64,000 bases of DNA from an uncultured Alphaproteobacteria bacterium (GTDB lineage: Bacteria > Pseudomonadota > Alphaproteobacteria > Micropepsales > Micropepsaceae): NCBI GenBank assembly GCA_902825865.1, contig CADECX010000005.1:1-64000 (forward strand), written 5' to 3'. The notes under the pieces are model-generated. The model had not been told where the DNA came from. It saw only the letters and a program-made list of their open reading frames with translations, and ran no database searches. This document shows, one piece after another, positions 17,162 through 25,407 of this stretch. The position numbers were made by a program, and so were the translations under genes. Positions within the stretch are counted from its first letter, which is position 1. Each line of letters opens with the position of its first letter.

Positions 17162-18057
17162 CAGCCGGCATCCTTGTCGGCAAAGCGCGGCTTATATTCA
17201 CCCATCGGCGTTTGCAGCCAGGCCTCGCAACAAGCCTGGGCCAGGGCGCGCACCCGCCCGATATAGGCGGCGCGTTCGGTGACCGAAATCACCCCGCGCG
17301 CATCCAGGAGATTGAAGGCATGGCTGGCCTTGATGCACTGGTCATAGGCGGGCAGCGGCAACTTCTTGCCGGTCAACAATTCGCGGCATTGCTTCTCGGC
17401 ATCCTGAAAATGCCGGAACAGGATTTCAGTATCCGCCCGCTCGAAATTATAGGCGGAGAATTCCTGTTCGTTCTGGTGAAACACTTCACCGTAACGGAAC
17501 TGGTCGTTGAATTTCAGGTCATAGACGAATTCGACATCCTGCACATACATGGCCAGGCGCTCGAGCCCGTAGGTGATTTCGGCGCAGACCGGGTCGCATT
17601 CGATGCCGCCCACCTGCTGAAAATAGGTGAACTGGGTGATCTCCATCCCGTCGCACCACACTTCCCAGCCCAGGCCCGCCGCGCCAAGGGTCGGGCTTTC
17701 CCAATCATCCTCGACAAAGCGGATGTCGTGCAGGTCGGGATCCAGCCCGATGGCGCGGATGGAACCGAGGTAAAGCTCCTGCACATTCTCCGGCGCCGGC
17801 TTCAGGATCACCTGATACTGGTAATAGTGCTGCAAGCGGTTGGGGTTCTCGCCATAGCGGCCGTCCGAGGGACGGCGTGAAGGCTGCACGAAAGCCGCAT
17901 TCCAGGGCCTCGGCCCCAGCGCCCTTAAGGTGGTGGCGGGGTGGAAGGTCCCTGCTCCCATCTGGTCGTCATAGGGCTGCAGGATCAGGCAGCCCTGCGC
18001 CGCCCAATAATTCTGCAAGGTCAGAATAAGGTCCTGAAAAGTGCGGGCTTTGGCCAC
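17161..18057 (-). CDS. glyQ: Glycyl-tRNA synthetase alpha subunit
   Basis: Catalytic alpha subunit of glycyl-tRNA synthetase. The 298-residue product is highly conserved: [97 protein letters not shown] at 18055-18057 is the start, which gives the family N-terminus. It overlaps glyS by one base and follows the methyltransferase gene by 30 bases. Confidence 0.96.
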   Translation of the reverse strand: MAKARTFQDLILTLQNYWAAQGCLILQPYDDQMGAGTFHPATTLRALGPRPWNAAFVQPSRRPSDGRYGENPNRLQHYYQYQVILKPAPENVQELYLGSIRAIGLDPDLHDIRFVEDDWESPTLGAAGLGWEVWCDGMEITQFTYFQQVGGIECDPVCAEITYGLERLAMYVQDVEFVYDLKFNDQFRYGEVFHQNEQEFSAYNFERADTEILFRHFQDAEKQCRELLTGKKLPLPAYDQCIKASHAFNLLDARGVISVTERAAYIGRVRALAQACCEAWLQTPMGEYKPRFADKDAG

Positions 18058-18087
18058 TGAATCTCGCCTGATTGGGATGGCCGGAAC

Positions 18088-18804
18088 CTATAGGCGCACC
18101 CCCTGCAGGGCAAGCGCATTGCCGCGCCGCAGCACTGCGTCGGCTTCCGGGGTCCAGGAACCGTCTTCCGTGTGCAGAACCAGCCCCTGCAGCAGGGCGA
18201 AAGGCGCGTTCGAACCCTTGCGGACTTGGACGATCACCCGCTTGGAGACCTCGCCTTGGCGGGGCCACAGCGGGAAAGCGCACAGCCCGCGTTCCGGCAA
18301 CGCCCCCAGCGCTTCACGCAAGCGATCGGCGCGCAAGATGGTGGTGAAAAAGCCTCCCGAAACCGTGCGTTGCAGGCCAAGCTTCAACCAATCCTTTAGC
18401 GCGCCATCGTCCATCAAAGCGGCAGCGCGCGCCGCATCGGGCGAGACCTGCCCCTCGCCATGAAAGGGCGGGTTGACGAAAACCTGATCAAAATCGCGCT
18501 TCAGTTCCGGCGGCAGGGCGAAAATGTCGGCGGCGACGAAAGTGCAGCTGGCGCTATTGGCGGCGGCATTGTTCCGCGCCAGGGCCGCCAGCGCCTCATC
18601 ACGCTCCACGCCGGTCAGCTTCAGGCCCGCCACCCGCGCCATGAGACAAAGGCTGGCGGCGCCACTGCCCGCCCCCAGTTCCAAGACGCTCTGGCCGGCA
18701 ACCGCAGGGACGGCGGCGGCCAGCATTACCGCATCCAGGCCGGAGCGGAAACCGCTGTCCGGCTGCGCGACTTTCACTCGCCCGTCCAAAAACGTGTCGG
18801 TCAC
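18088..18804 (-). CDS. tRNA1(Val) adenine-N6 methyltransferase-like protein
   Basis: A 238-residue class I SAM-dependent methyltransferase. The N-terminus reads PDSGFRSGLDAVMLAAAVP, typical of the TrmN6/YfiC group. Motif I is LELGAGSGAASLCL (about 41-54), followed by GVERDEALAALARNNA, and the catalytic N-P-P-F motif is at about 111-114. NPPF enzymes methylate exocyclic amines of adenine in nucleic acid, so a tRNA target is likely but not proved. It is coupled to the DUF2007 gene by an ATGA overlap (18801-18804). Confidence 0.85.
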   Translation of the reverse strand: MTDTFLDGRVKVAQPDSGFRSGLDAVMLAAAVPAVAGQSVLELGAGSGAASLCLMARVAGLKLTGVERDEALAALARNNAAANSASCTFVAADIFALPPELKRDFDQVFVNPPFHGEGQVSPDAARAAALMDDGALKDWLKLGLQRTVSGGFFTTILRADRLREALGALPERGLCAFPLWPRQGEVSKRVIVQVRKGSNAPFALLQGLVLHTEDGSWTPEADAVLRRGNALALQGVRL

Positions 18805-19013
18805 ATGGCCTCGGGAAGGGCGGCGCGCAGCAGCTTGTCCGCTTGGGCAAAATCTTCGTCCAACACCATCAGGCGGCGCGGCAAAAATCCCATACTTCCG
18901 TCCATGACGCTGGCATGGGTATCGAAAATCACCGCCTCAATGCCCTCCTGCGCGAGCAGATTGGCGGCAAAATTCAGGACCACCGGATCGGTGGTTTTCA
19001 GGACCGCGCGCAT
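18801..19013 (-). CDS. DUF2007 family small protein
   Basis: A 70-residue protein beginning MRAVLKTTDPVVLNFAANLL and continuing QEGIEAVIFDTHAS, LPRRLMVLDEDFAQADKLL, the layout of DUF2007 (a predicted GlnB-like, signal-transducing fold). The ATG at 19011-19013 follows TGAGAG; a longer upstream reading is not credible. It overlaps the methyltransferase start by four bases and diverges from the prenyl synthase gene. No function is known. Confidence 0.85.
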   Translation of the reverse strand: MRAVLKTTDPVVLNFAANLLAQEGIEAVIFDTHASVMDGSMGFLPRRLMVLDEDFAQADKLLRAALPEAM

Positions 19014-19105
19014 GCTCTCACTATAGCCAAGCCGCGCCCTTCTGTCGCCATCGGGACATTGGCGCCCGCTTGGCGGGCCTGGGGCGGTCCGGTATTCTGG
19101 CGCGA

Positions 19106-20134
19106 ATGGGTGGGTCAGCGGACGTTCGAGATTCTGTCGCAAAAACCGGCACCGGCATTTCTCCGGTGGAGCGGCTGCATGCCTTGATCGCCGCCGACAT
19201 GGCCGCTACCGACAAGCTGATCCACAACCGCATGACCTCCGGCGTGGCGCTGATCCCCGACCTTGCCAAGCATCTGATCGATTCCGGCGGCAAACGGCTT
19301 CGCCCCATGCTGACCTTGGCGGCGGCGGAAGCCGGCGGCTATGCCGGCGATCATCATGTGCGCCTGGCGGCGGCGGTGGAATTCATTCACACCGCCACCT
19401 TGCTGCATGACGATGTGGTGGACGAAAGCGCCCTGCGCCGCGGCAAGGTTTCCGCCAACCTGATGTGGGGCAACAAGCCCAGCGTGCTGGTGGGCGATTT
19501 CCTGTTCAGCCGCGCCTTCCAGCTGATGGTGGAGACCGACAATCTGGCGGTGCTCGATATTCTCGCCGGCGCTTCGGCGGTGATCGCCGAAGGCGAAGTG
19601 ATGCAGCTCAAATCCTCGAACAATCTGTCGGTGGGCGAAGATCACTATCTCAAGGTCGTCTCGGCCAAGACCGCCGCTCTGTTCGCGGCGGCGGCGGAAT
19701 CCGGTGCGCTTTTGTCGGGGCAAGGCGAGGATTTCGTTTCGGGCCTGCGCGCCTATGGTGAAAATCTCGGCATCGCCTTTCAGCTAGTGGACGATGCGCT
19801 GGATTATTCGGGACGCCAGGCCTTGATGGGCAAGACGGTGGGCGATGATTTCCGCGAAGCCAAGATGACCCTGCCGCTGATCCTGGCCTATGCCCGGGCC
19901 AAGGAAGCCGACAAGCCCTTCTGGAAACGGGTGATCGAAACCGGCAACCAGACCGAAACAGATTTGGACCGCGCCATCACCTTGATCGAGCAAACCGGCG
20001 CGATGCAGGAAACCATGCCCCGGGCGCGCGCCTATGCCGATATCGCCAAATCCGCGCTCAAGGTCATGCCGGAAAGCGACATCAAGCATGCGCTGGCGGA
20101 CATCGCCGACTTCTGTGTCGAGCGGGCCTATTAA
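19106..20134 (+). CDS. Polyprenyl diphosphate synthase (octaprenyl/decaprenyl type)
   Basis: Trans-prenyl transferase that lengthens farnesyl diphosphate with isopentenyl diphosphate to make the ubiquinone side chain. The roughly 342-residue protein has GGKRLRPMLTL, the first aspartate-rich motif in LLHDDVVDES followed by RRG, the second in FQLVDDALDYSG, and GDDFREAKMTLPLIL. Chain length cannot be told from the sequence. The ATG at 19106 is preferred over a TTG 36 bases earlier. The gene is divergent from the DUF2007 gene and convergent with ispE, another isoprenoid gene. Confidence 0.92.
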   Translation: MGGSADVRDSVAKTGTGISPVERLHALIAADMAATDKLIHNRMTSGVALIPDLAKHLIDSGGKRLRPMLTLAAAEAGGYAGDHHVRLAAAVEFIHTATLLHDDVVDESALRRGKVSANLMWGNKPSVLVGDFLFSRAFQLMVETDNLAVLDILAGASAVIAEGEVMQLKSSNNLSVGEDHYLKVVSAKTAALFAAAAESGALLSGQGEDFVSGLRAYGENLGIAFQLVDDALDYSGRQALMGKTVGDDFREAKMTLPLILAYARAKEADKPFWKRVIETGNQTETDLDRAITLIEQTGAMQETMPRARAYADIAKSALKVMPESDIKHALADIADFCVERAY

Positions 20135-20140
20135 AGACTG

Positions 20141-21058
20141 TTAGAGCCCTTCCGGCGTCGGCCCGATATCCTGGCCCACGCTTTCGCGGTTGATACCGCA
20201 TTCCGGCACAAAACTCGGCGCGATCCACCAATCGGGCTGTGCTTGTTTCAATTTGTCCGCCGCCCGCGCGCAGCAATCATCATCGGCGAAGATGGCAAAA
20301 CAGGTGGCGCCGCTGCCCGACATGCGCGCCATAAGCGCGCCCGGCAAGGCCGCCATGGCGGACAGCACCTCCCCGATCACAGGCTGAATGCGCCGCGCCG
20401 GTTCTTCCAGATCGTTGCGCGTGGTTTCCAGAAAGCGCAGCAGATCGGCGGTGTCGGCAAAACGGCCGCGCGGCAAGTCCATGTCCGCGCCGCTGCGGGT
20501 TTGAAGAGCCGCGAAGACATCCCTGGTCGGAACCGCCACACCGGGATTGACCAGCAGCATGGGCACGCGCGGCATGGATTGCGCCGGGCGCAGCACCTCG
20601 CCCCGGCCTTCCATGAAACACGGGACCGACAAGACACAGACGGGAATATCCGAACCCAGCCCGGCCGCGAGTTCGCGCAGCGCCACCTCGTCTTTGTTCA
20701 AATTCCAAAGCCGATTTAAGCCGCGCAACGCCGCCGCCGCGTCGGCGGAACCGCCGCCGATACCCGAGGCCACCGGCAGATTCTTTGTGAGAGTGAGTGT
20801 CGCGCCTTGCGATCCGAGCGCAGCATTTTCAAGAAGAGCTTTGGCCGCCCGCAACACCAGATTGTCGCCTTCGCCATCCAAACCTTTGGCGAAGGGCCCG
20901 TGAATGTTCAAGGACAGAACAGGCGCCGGCTCGATCTGGAGCGCGTCGCCCATGGCGGTAAAGACCGCCAGGCTTTGCAGCGGATGAAAGCCGTCGGCAC
21001 GGCGCGTCCCGACATGCAGAAACAGGTTGATCTTGGCGGCGGCCTGCTCAGAGATCAC
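20141..21058 (-). CDS. ispE: 4-diphosphocytidyl-2-C-methyl-D-erythritol kinase
   Basis: IspE phosphorylates CDP-methylerythritol in the non-mevalonate isoprenoid pathway. The 305-residue GHMP kinase starts VISEQAAAKINLFLHVGTRR (GTG start two bases after the upstream stop). The ATP loop is LPVASGIGGGSADAAAALRG, GSDIPVC marks the third motif, and the C-terminal motif is MARMSGSGATCFAIF. Any earlier start would read into the TPR gene out of frame. It is probably transcribed with the TPR lipoprotein and ETF-QO genes. Confidence 0.94.
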   Translation of the reverse strand: MISEQAAAKINLFLHVGTRRADGFHPLQSLAVFTAMGDALQIEPAPVLSLNIHGPFAKGLDGEGDNLVLRAAKALLENAALGSQGATLTLTKNLPVASGIGGGSADAAAALRGLNRLWNLNKDEVALRELAAGLGSDIPVCVLSVPCFMEGRGEVLRPAQSMPRVPMLLVNPGVAVPTRDVFAALQTRSGADMDLPRGRFADTADLLRFLETTRNDLEEPARRIQPVIGEVLSAMAALPGALMARMSGSGATCFAIFADDDCCARAADKLKQAQPDWWIAPSFVPECGINRESVGQDIGPTPEGL

Positions 21059-21060
21059 GT

Positions 21061-22755
21061 TTAAGCGGGCTTTTCGCTCAAACCGGTCTTCAGCTTGCGC
21101 TCGATCGCCGCCTTGTCGGTGTCGGCATCGCTGAACGTAAGCGCATGGTTCCATTGGAAGCGGGCATCGATGCGCTTGCCGGCATGCCACAGCGCGTCGC
21201 CCAGATGATCGTTGATGGTGGGATCGCCCGGCACCAGCAGCACGGCGGCCGCCAAGGTGGTGGCGGCCTCCTGATAGCGGCCGAGCTTGAAATAGGCCCA
21301 GCCCACGCTGTCGACGATATAGCCGTCATAGGGACGCAGGGACCGGGCCTTTTCCAGCATGGTCAGCGCCTGGGGAACATTGCGGCCCCGGTCCACCCAG
21401 CTATAGCCGAGATAGTTCAAGAGTTCGGGCTGATCCGGTGAAAGTTTCAAGGCCGTCTGAATGTCGGCTTCGGACTCGTCCAGCCGCTTGATCTTTTCCT
21501 TGGCCATGGCGCGGGCATAGAACATGGTCCAGTCACGCTTGGCCGGCCGCGCAATCGCCTTTTCCGCGCGGTTATAAGCGTCGACCGCTTCGGCAAACAT
21601 ATTGGAGGCGCGATAGGTATCGCCCAGCGCCACCCAGCTTTCGCTGTCGTTCGGCGCCGAGGCGGCCAGCTTCTTGAGGCTGGCAATGGCTTCCTCGTTC
21701 TTGCCCATGCGCTGCAGATCCAGCGCCGCCTGAACCTGCGCCATGCGGTAATAGGGCGAAGACGGCTGTATGGAGCGGTAAATCTCGATGGCGACATCGA
21801 ACTTGCGCAGGGTCTCGAACCGGTCGGCCAGCAGCACCTGCGCCAATCCCAGATCGGGGCGCAGATACAGCGCCATGCGCAGATAGAGAATGGAGACGTC
21901 GGCGCTCTGGCCGTCGGTCAGCGAGGCGGCAATGCCGAACAGCGTTTCGGCGGCGCCGTCGGCGGGATTGCGCACCAGGCTTTCGGGGCGCTCCTTGGCG
22001 GCGATACGCGCCATTCCCGGAACGATCACGCTGGACAGGCCGCCATCGCCAAGATGGGAGCGATAGAGTTTGACGGCTTCCTCGGTGCGGCCAGCACGCT
22101 CCAGGAAGCGGCCATAGGCTTCGAGCGAGCGCGGCGAAGGCACGCCGGTGCCCAAGGCTTTCTTGTAGGCGGCTTCAGCCGCGGCGGGCTTGCCCAGATA
22201 GTCCTGCAACAGCGCGGTATGGAAAGCCGCCATATTTTCCGTGCCGGCCTGTTCCAGCAGGGACTGCAGGTCTTTTTGCATGCCCGCTTCGTCGCGCTGA
22301 GCCGCCGCCGCCCAGGCATCGAACAGCGACAGGGTCAGCACCGAGAACGGCCCCTTGGCCGACAGCGACACATGCTTGCGCGCCTCGACATAATCTTTGC
22401 GCTTGAGCGCCATCACCGCCAAGGTCAGGCGCGCCGAACGCTCATCGGGCGTCACCGCCACCGTGGACTGGGCGTGCTTGGCGGCGTTTTCCATATCGCC
22501 GGACGTGACGGCGTAGAAAAAGGACAGGTTCAGCAGCGAGGTGTTGCCCGGATCATTGGCCAGGGCCTTGCCGTAATATTGCGCCGCTTGCGGCAAATCA
22601 TGCTCGCCGGCGGCGAAGCGCGCCGACAGATAGGTGGAAAAGGCTTCGGCCTGGGGATCGGGCTGCAGTGCGCGGGGCTCATTCGGCGCGGTGGCGCAAC
22701 CGGCCAGCGACAGGGCCAGCAGGGAAACCGAGATCAGGGCAACGGCGCGGCGCAT
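21061..22755 (-). CDS. Tetratricopeptide-repeat lipoprotein
   Basis: A 564-residue envelope protein. The signal peptide ends in the lipobox LAGC (Cys about residue 20), giving a lipid-anchored N-terminus. The rest is a chain of TPR-like helical pairs, clearest at about residues 340-540 (SWVALGDTYRASNMFAEAVDAYNRAE, PELLNYLGYSWVDRG, YIVDSVGWAYFKLGRYQEAA). The ATG at 22753-22755 is supported by AGGAG. The group often lies near ispE in alphaproteobacteria; its role is unknown, perhaps assembly of envelope complexes. Confidence 0.88.
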   Translation of the reverse strand: MRRAVALISVSLLALSLAGCATAPNEPRALQPDPQAEAFSTYLSARFAAGEHDLPQAAQYYGKALANDPGNTSLLNLSFFYAVTSGDMENAAKHAQSTVAVTPDERSARLTLAVMALKRKDYVEARKHVSLSAKGPFSVLTLSLFDAWAAAAQRDEAGMQKDLQSLLEQAGTENMAAFHTALLQDYLGKPAAAEAAYKKALGTGVPSPRSLEAYGRFLERAGRTEEAVKLYRSHLGDGGLSSVIVPGMARIAAKERPESLVRNPADGAAETLFGIAASLTDGQSADVSILYLRMALYLRPDLGLAQVLLADRFETLRKFDVAIEIYRSIQPSSPYYRMAQVQAALDLQRMGKNEEAIASLKKLAASAPNDSESWVALGDTYRASNMFAEAVDAYNRAEKAIARPAKRDWTMFYARAMAKEKIKRLDESEADIQTALKLSPDQPELLNYLGYSWVDRGRNVPQALTMLEKARSLRPYDGYIVDSVGWAYFKLGRYQEAATTLAAAVLLVPGDPTINDHLGDALWHAGKRIDARFQWNHALTFSDADTDKAAIERKLKTGLSEKPA

Positions 22756-22762
22756 TCGTCTC

Positions 22763-24427
22763 CTACATATTCGCATAATTGGGTCCACCGCCGCCTTCGG
22801 ACGTGACCCAGGTGATGTTCTGTGACGGATCCTTGATGTCACAGGTCTTACAATGCACGCAATTCTGGGCGTTGATCTGGAAGCGCGGGCCGGAAGCCTC
22901 CTCTACCACTTCATAGACACCAGCCGGGCAATAACGCTGCGCCGGCTCGGCATATTCGGGCAAATTCACTGAAATGGGAATGGCCGGATCGCGCAGCACC
23001 AGATGAACTGGTTGATCTTCCTCGTGATTGGTGCCCGAAAGAAACACACTGGACAGCCGATCGAAGGTTAACTGCCCGTCCGGACGGGGGTAGGAAATTT
23101 TGGTGCTTTCGGCTGCCTTTTTCAGCCCGGCAAAGTCCGGTTCCCCATGTTTGAGGGTTCCAAACAGGGAAACACCCAAAAGCTGGTTGGTCCACATGTC
23201 CAGGCCGATAAAGGGCAAGGCGAGCAGGCTGCCCAGCCGCGACCATAGCGGCTTGGCATTGCGCACCAGATACAAGTCCTTCGCCACCCAGCTTTGGCGA
23301 TAGGCCATCTCATAGCCGGGCAAACTGTCGCCCGCCCTGCCCGCTTGGAGCGCTTCGGCCACCGCCTCCGCCGCCAGCATGCCGGTCTTCATCGCATTAT
23401 GGCTGCCCTTGATGCGGGGCAGATTCACAAATCCCGCGGCGCAGCCGATCAACGCGCCGCCGGGAAAGGAGAGTTTGGGCACCGACTGATAACCGCCCTC
23501 GGTGATGGCCCGCGCGCCATAGCCGATGCGCTTGCCGCCGCCGAGCATCTTTGCGATCGCCGGATGCGTCTTGGCGCGCTGGAATTCGCCGAACGGATCC
23601 AGCCAGGGATTTTTGTAGTTGAGATGGACGACAAAGCCGACCGAGCAGAGATTTTCGCCCCAGTGATAGAGAAACAGCCCGCCGCCGGTCTCATTGTCCA
23701 GCGGCCAGCCCATGCCGTGCAGAACCAAACCGGGCTTGTGCTGGCCGGGCGTCAACTCCCAAAGCTCTTTCAAGCCGATGCCGAACTTTTGCGGCTCGCG
23801 TCCCTTTTGCAGTTCGAATTCTTCGCAGAGTTGTTTGGACAGCGAACCGCGCGCGCCTTCCGCGAACAAAGTGTATTTGGCGCGCAGCTCCATGCCGGGG
23901 GTGAAACTGTCCTTGCGGCGGCCGTCCTTGGCCACGCCCAGATCGCCGGTGCGTACGCCCCTGACCGCCCCCTGTTCCACAATCACTTCATGCGCCGGAA
24001 AGCCGGGATAGATTTCCACCCCCAACGCTTCGGCCTGCTGTCCCAGCCATTTGCAGAGATTGGAAAGGCTGACGATGTAATTGCCCTTGTTGCTCATCAG
24101 CGGCGGAAACAGGAAATGCGGCAACGGGATCGCGCCGGTCTCGGTGAAGAAACAGAAACGGTCGTCGCTCACCGGCGTCTCGACCGGCGCGCCTTTTTCC
24201 TTCCAGTCCGGGATCAACTCGCTCAGCGCCTTGGGATCGATCACCGCCCCGGACAGAATATGCGCCCCGATCTCCGAACCTTTTTCTAGGATGCAGACGC
24301 TGATATCGGCGGAGAGCTGCTTGAGCCGGATGGCGGCGGCCAGCCCGGCGGGTCCGCCGCCCACAATCACGACGTCATAGGCCATGCTTTCGCGGCCGGC
24401 TTCCTGGGATGACGTGGCTTCGGGCAT
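22763..24427 (-). CDS. Electron transfer flavoprotein-ubiquinone oxidoreductase
   Basis: Inner-membrane-associated enzyme that passes electrons from ETF (fatty-acid and amino-acid dehydrogenases) to ubiquinone. The 554-residue product has FAD binding at AYDVVIVGGGPAGLAAAIRL, ILSGAVIDPKAL, FPGGALIGCAAGFVNLPRIKGSHNAMKTG, and a C-terminal ferredoxin-like 4Fe-4S site C-x24-C-x2-C-x2-C (RYCPAGVYEV, INAQNCVHCKTCDIKDPSQNITW). I kept the ATG at 24427, though one 14 codons later directly precedes AYDVV. It is seven bases upstream of the TPR gene, so the two probably share a transcript. Confidence 0.95.
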   Translation of the reverse strand: MPEATSSQEAGRESMAYDVVIVGGGPAGLAAAIRLKQLSADISVCILEKGSEIGAHILSGAVIDPKALSELIPDWKEKGAPVETPVSDDRFCFFTETGAIPLPHFLFPPLMSNKGNYIVSLSNLCKWLGQQAEALGVEIYPGFPAHEVIVEQGAVRGVRTGDLGVAKDGRRKDSFTPGMELRAKYTLFAEGARGSLSKQLCEEFELQKGREPQKFGIGLKELWELTPGQHKPGLVLHGMGWPLDNETGGGLFLYHWGENLCSVGFVVHLNYKNPWLDPFGEFQRAKTHPAIAKMLGGGKRIGYGARAITEGGYQSVPKLSFPGGALIGCAAGFVNLPRIKGSHNAMKTGMLAAEAVAEALQAGRAGDSLPGYEMAYRQSWVAKDLYLVRNAKPLWSRLGSLLALPFIGLDMWTNQLLGVSLFGTLKHGEPDFAGLKKAAESTKISYPRPDGQLTFDRLSSVFLSGTNHEEDQPVHLVLRDPAIPISVNLPEYAEPAQRYCPAGVYEVVEEASGPRFQINAQNCVHCKTCDIKDPSQNITWVTSEGGGGPNYANM

Positions 24428-24496
24428 TAAGCCGCCTTGTTCTTTGCAGCCTTTTCTAACTGGCCTGACGGGGTACCGAAAGCCTATGATCGTACC

Positions 24497-25402
24497 ATGA
24501 GTGACCCGTTAGCGACCCTGAACTGGCTGGTCGAAGCCGGTGCGGACGAGGCCATCGCCGCCGAGCCGCTGAACCGGCTGGCGGCAAACCCCAACCCTCC
24601 CCTTGAGGGTGGAGGTAGCGCCAGCGTACCGACCTCGAAATTGGCTTCGCGCAGCGGAGACAATTTCGGGGAGGGGTCAACTGGCAGAACCACGAACCCC
24701 TCCCCGAAAATGCCTTCGGCATTTTCGACCCTCCCTCAGGGGGAGGGTCGAAAAACCCCGCTCACCTGCGATACCATCGGCAACGCCCAGGCGGCGGCGG
24801 CATCCGCCACCACCCTGGCGGAACTCAAAGCGGCGCTGGAAGCGTTTGACGGCTGCCCCCTGAAACGCACCGCCACCAACACCGTCTTTGCCGATGGCGT
24901 GGCGGAAGGCGGCATCATGCTGATCGGCGAAGCCCCGGGCCGCGACGAAGACCGCATCGGCAAGCCCTTTGTCGGCCGCGCCGGACAATTGCTGGACAAG
25001 ATGCTCGCCGCCATCGGCCTGGACCGCGCGAGCAACGCCTACATTACCAATGTGATCAACTGGCGTCCGCCGGACAATCGCGATCCCACGCCGGAAGAAG
25101 CCGCCGCCTGCCTGCCCTTCCTGCGCCGCCATATCGAGCTGGCCAATCCGCAACTGATCATCCTTCTGGGCGCGGTGGCGGCGCGGCATGTGGTGGGCGT
25201 TTCGGACGGGATCATGAAACTGCGCGGGCGCTGGCTGGAGTATCGGGTGGGAAGTTCCATGGTGCCGCTGATGCCGACCTTGCATCCGGCCTATCTGCTG
25301 CGCCAGCCGGCGCATAAGAAACTCGCCTGGCGCGACCTTCAGGCGGCAAAAGAGAAAATGCACAAGCTGGGATTGCCGCGGGGAACGACGCAGTCTAACT
25401 AG
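24497..25402 (+). CDS. Uracil-DNA glycosylase (family 4-like) with in-frame repeat insertion
   Basis: A 301-residue base-excision repair enzyme. The catalytic part has LIGEAPGRDEDRIGKPFVG, AGQLLDKMLAAIGL, ITNVINWRPPDNRDPTPEEA, LILLGAVAARHVVG and the final LHPAYLLRQP. Family 4 enzymes hold a 4Fe-4S cluster with four cysteines; here only the positions in DGCPLKRTA and AACLPFL are cysteines, and the RPP cysteine is tryptophan, so a full cluster is unlikely. Residues about 31-88 are a proline/glycine-rich insertion encoded by a palindromic repeat (24587-24760). Start chosen at 24497 (MSDPLATLNWLVEAG). Confidence 0.9.
   Translation: MSDPLATLNWLVEAGADEAIAAEPLNRLAANPNPPLEGGGSASVPTSKLASRSGDNFGEGSTGRTTNPSPKMPSAFSTLPQGEGRKTPLTCDTIGNAQAAAASATTLAELKAALEAFDGCPLKRTATNTVFADGVAEGGIMLIGEAPGRDEDRIGKPFVGRAGQLLDKMLAAIGLDRASNAYITNVINWRPPDNRDPTPEEAAACLPFLRRHIELANPQLIILLGAVAARHVVGVSDGIMKLRGRWLEYRVGSSMVPLMPTLHPAYLLRQPAHKKLAWRDLQAAKEKMHKLGLPRGTTQSN
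24587..24760. repeat. Palindromic element inserted in-frame in the uracil-DNA glycosylase gene
   Basis: The segment contains nested perfect hairpins. Arms CGAAAATGCC/GGCATTTTCG span 24705-24727 and CGACCCTCC/GGAGGGTCG span 24726-24750, and the flanking G/C-rich blocks read CCCTCCCC ... GGGGAGGGGTCAA. It encodes about 58 low-complexity residues (PPLEGGG, LPQGEGR) with no counterpart in related glycosylases, and it keeps the frame. It belongs to the same class as the elements at 53553-53640 and 62213-62335. Confidence 0.8.
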
Positions 25403-25407
25403 CAGCA

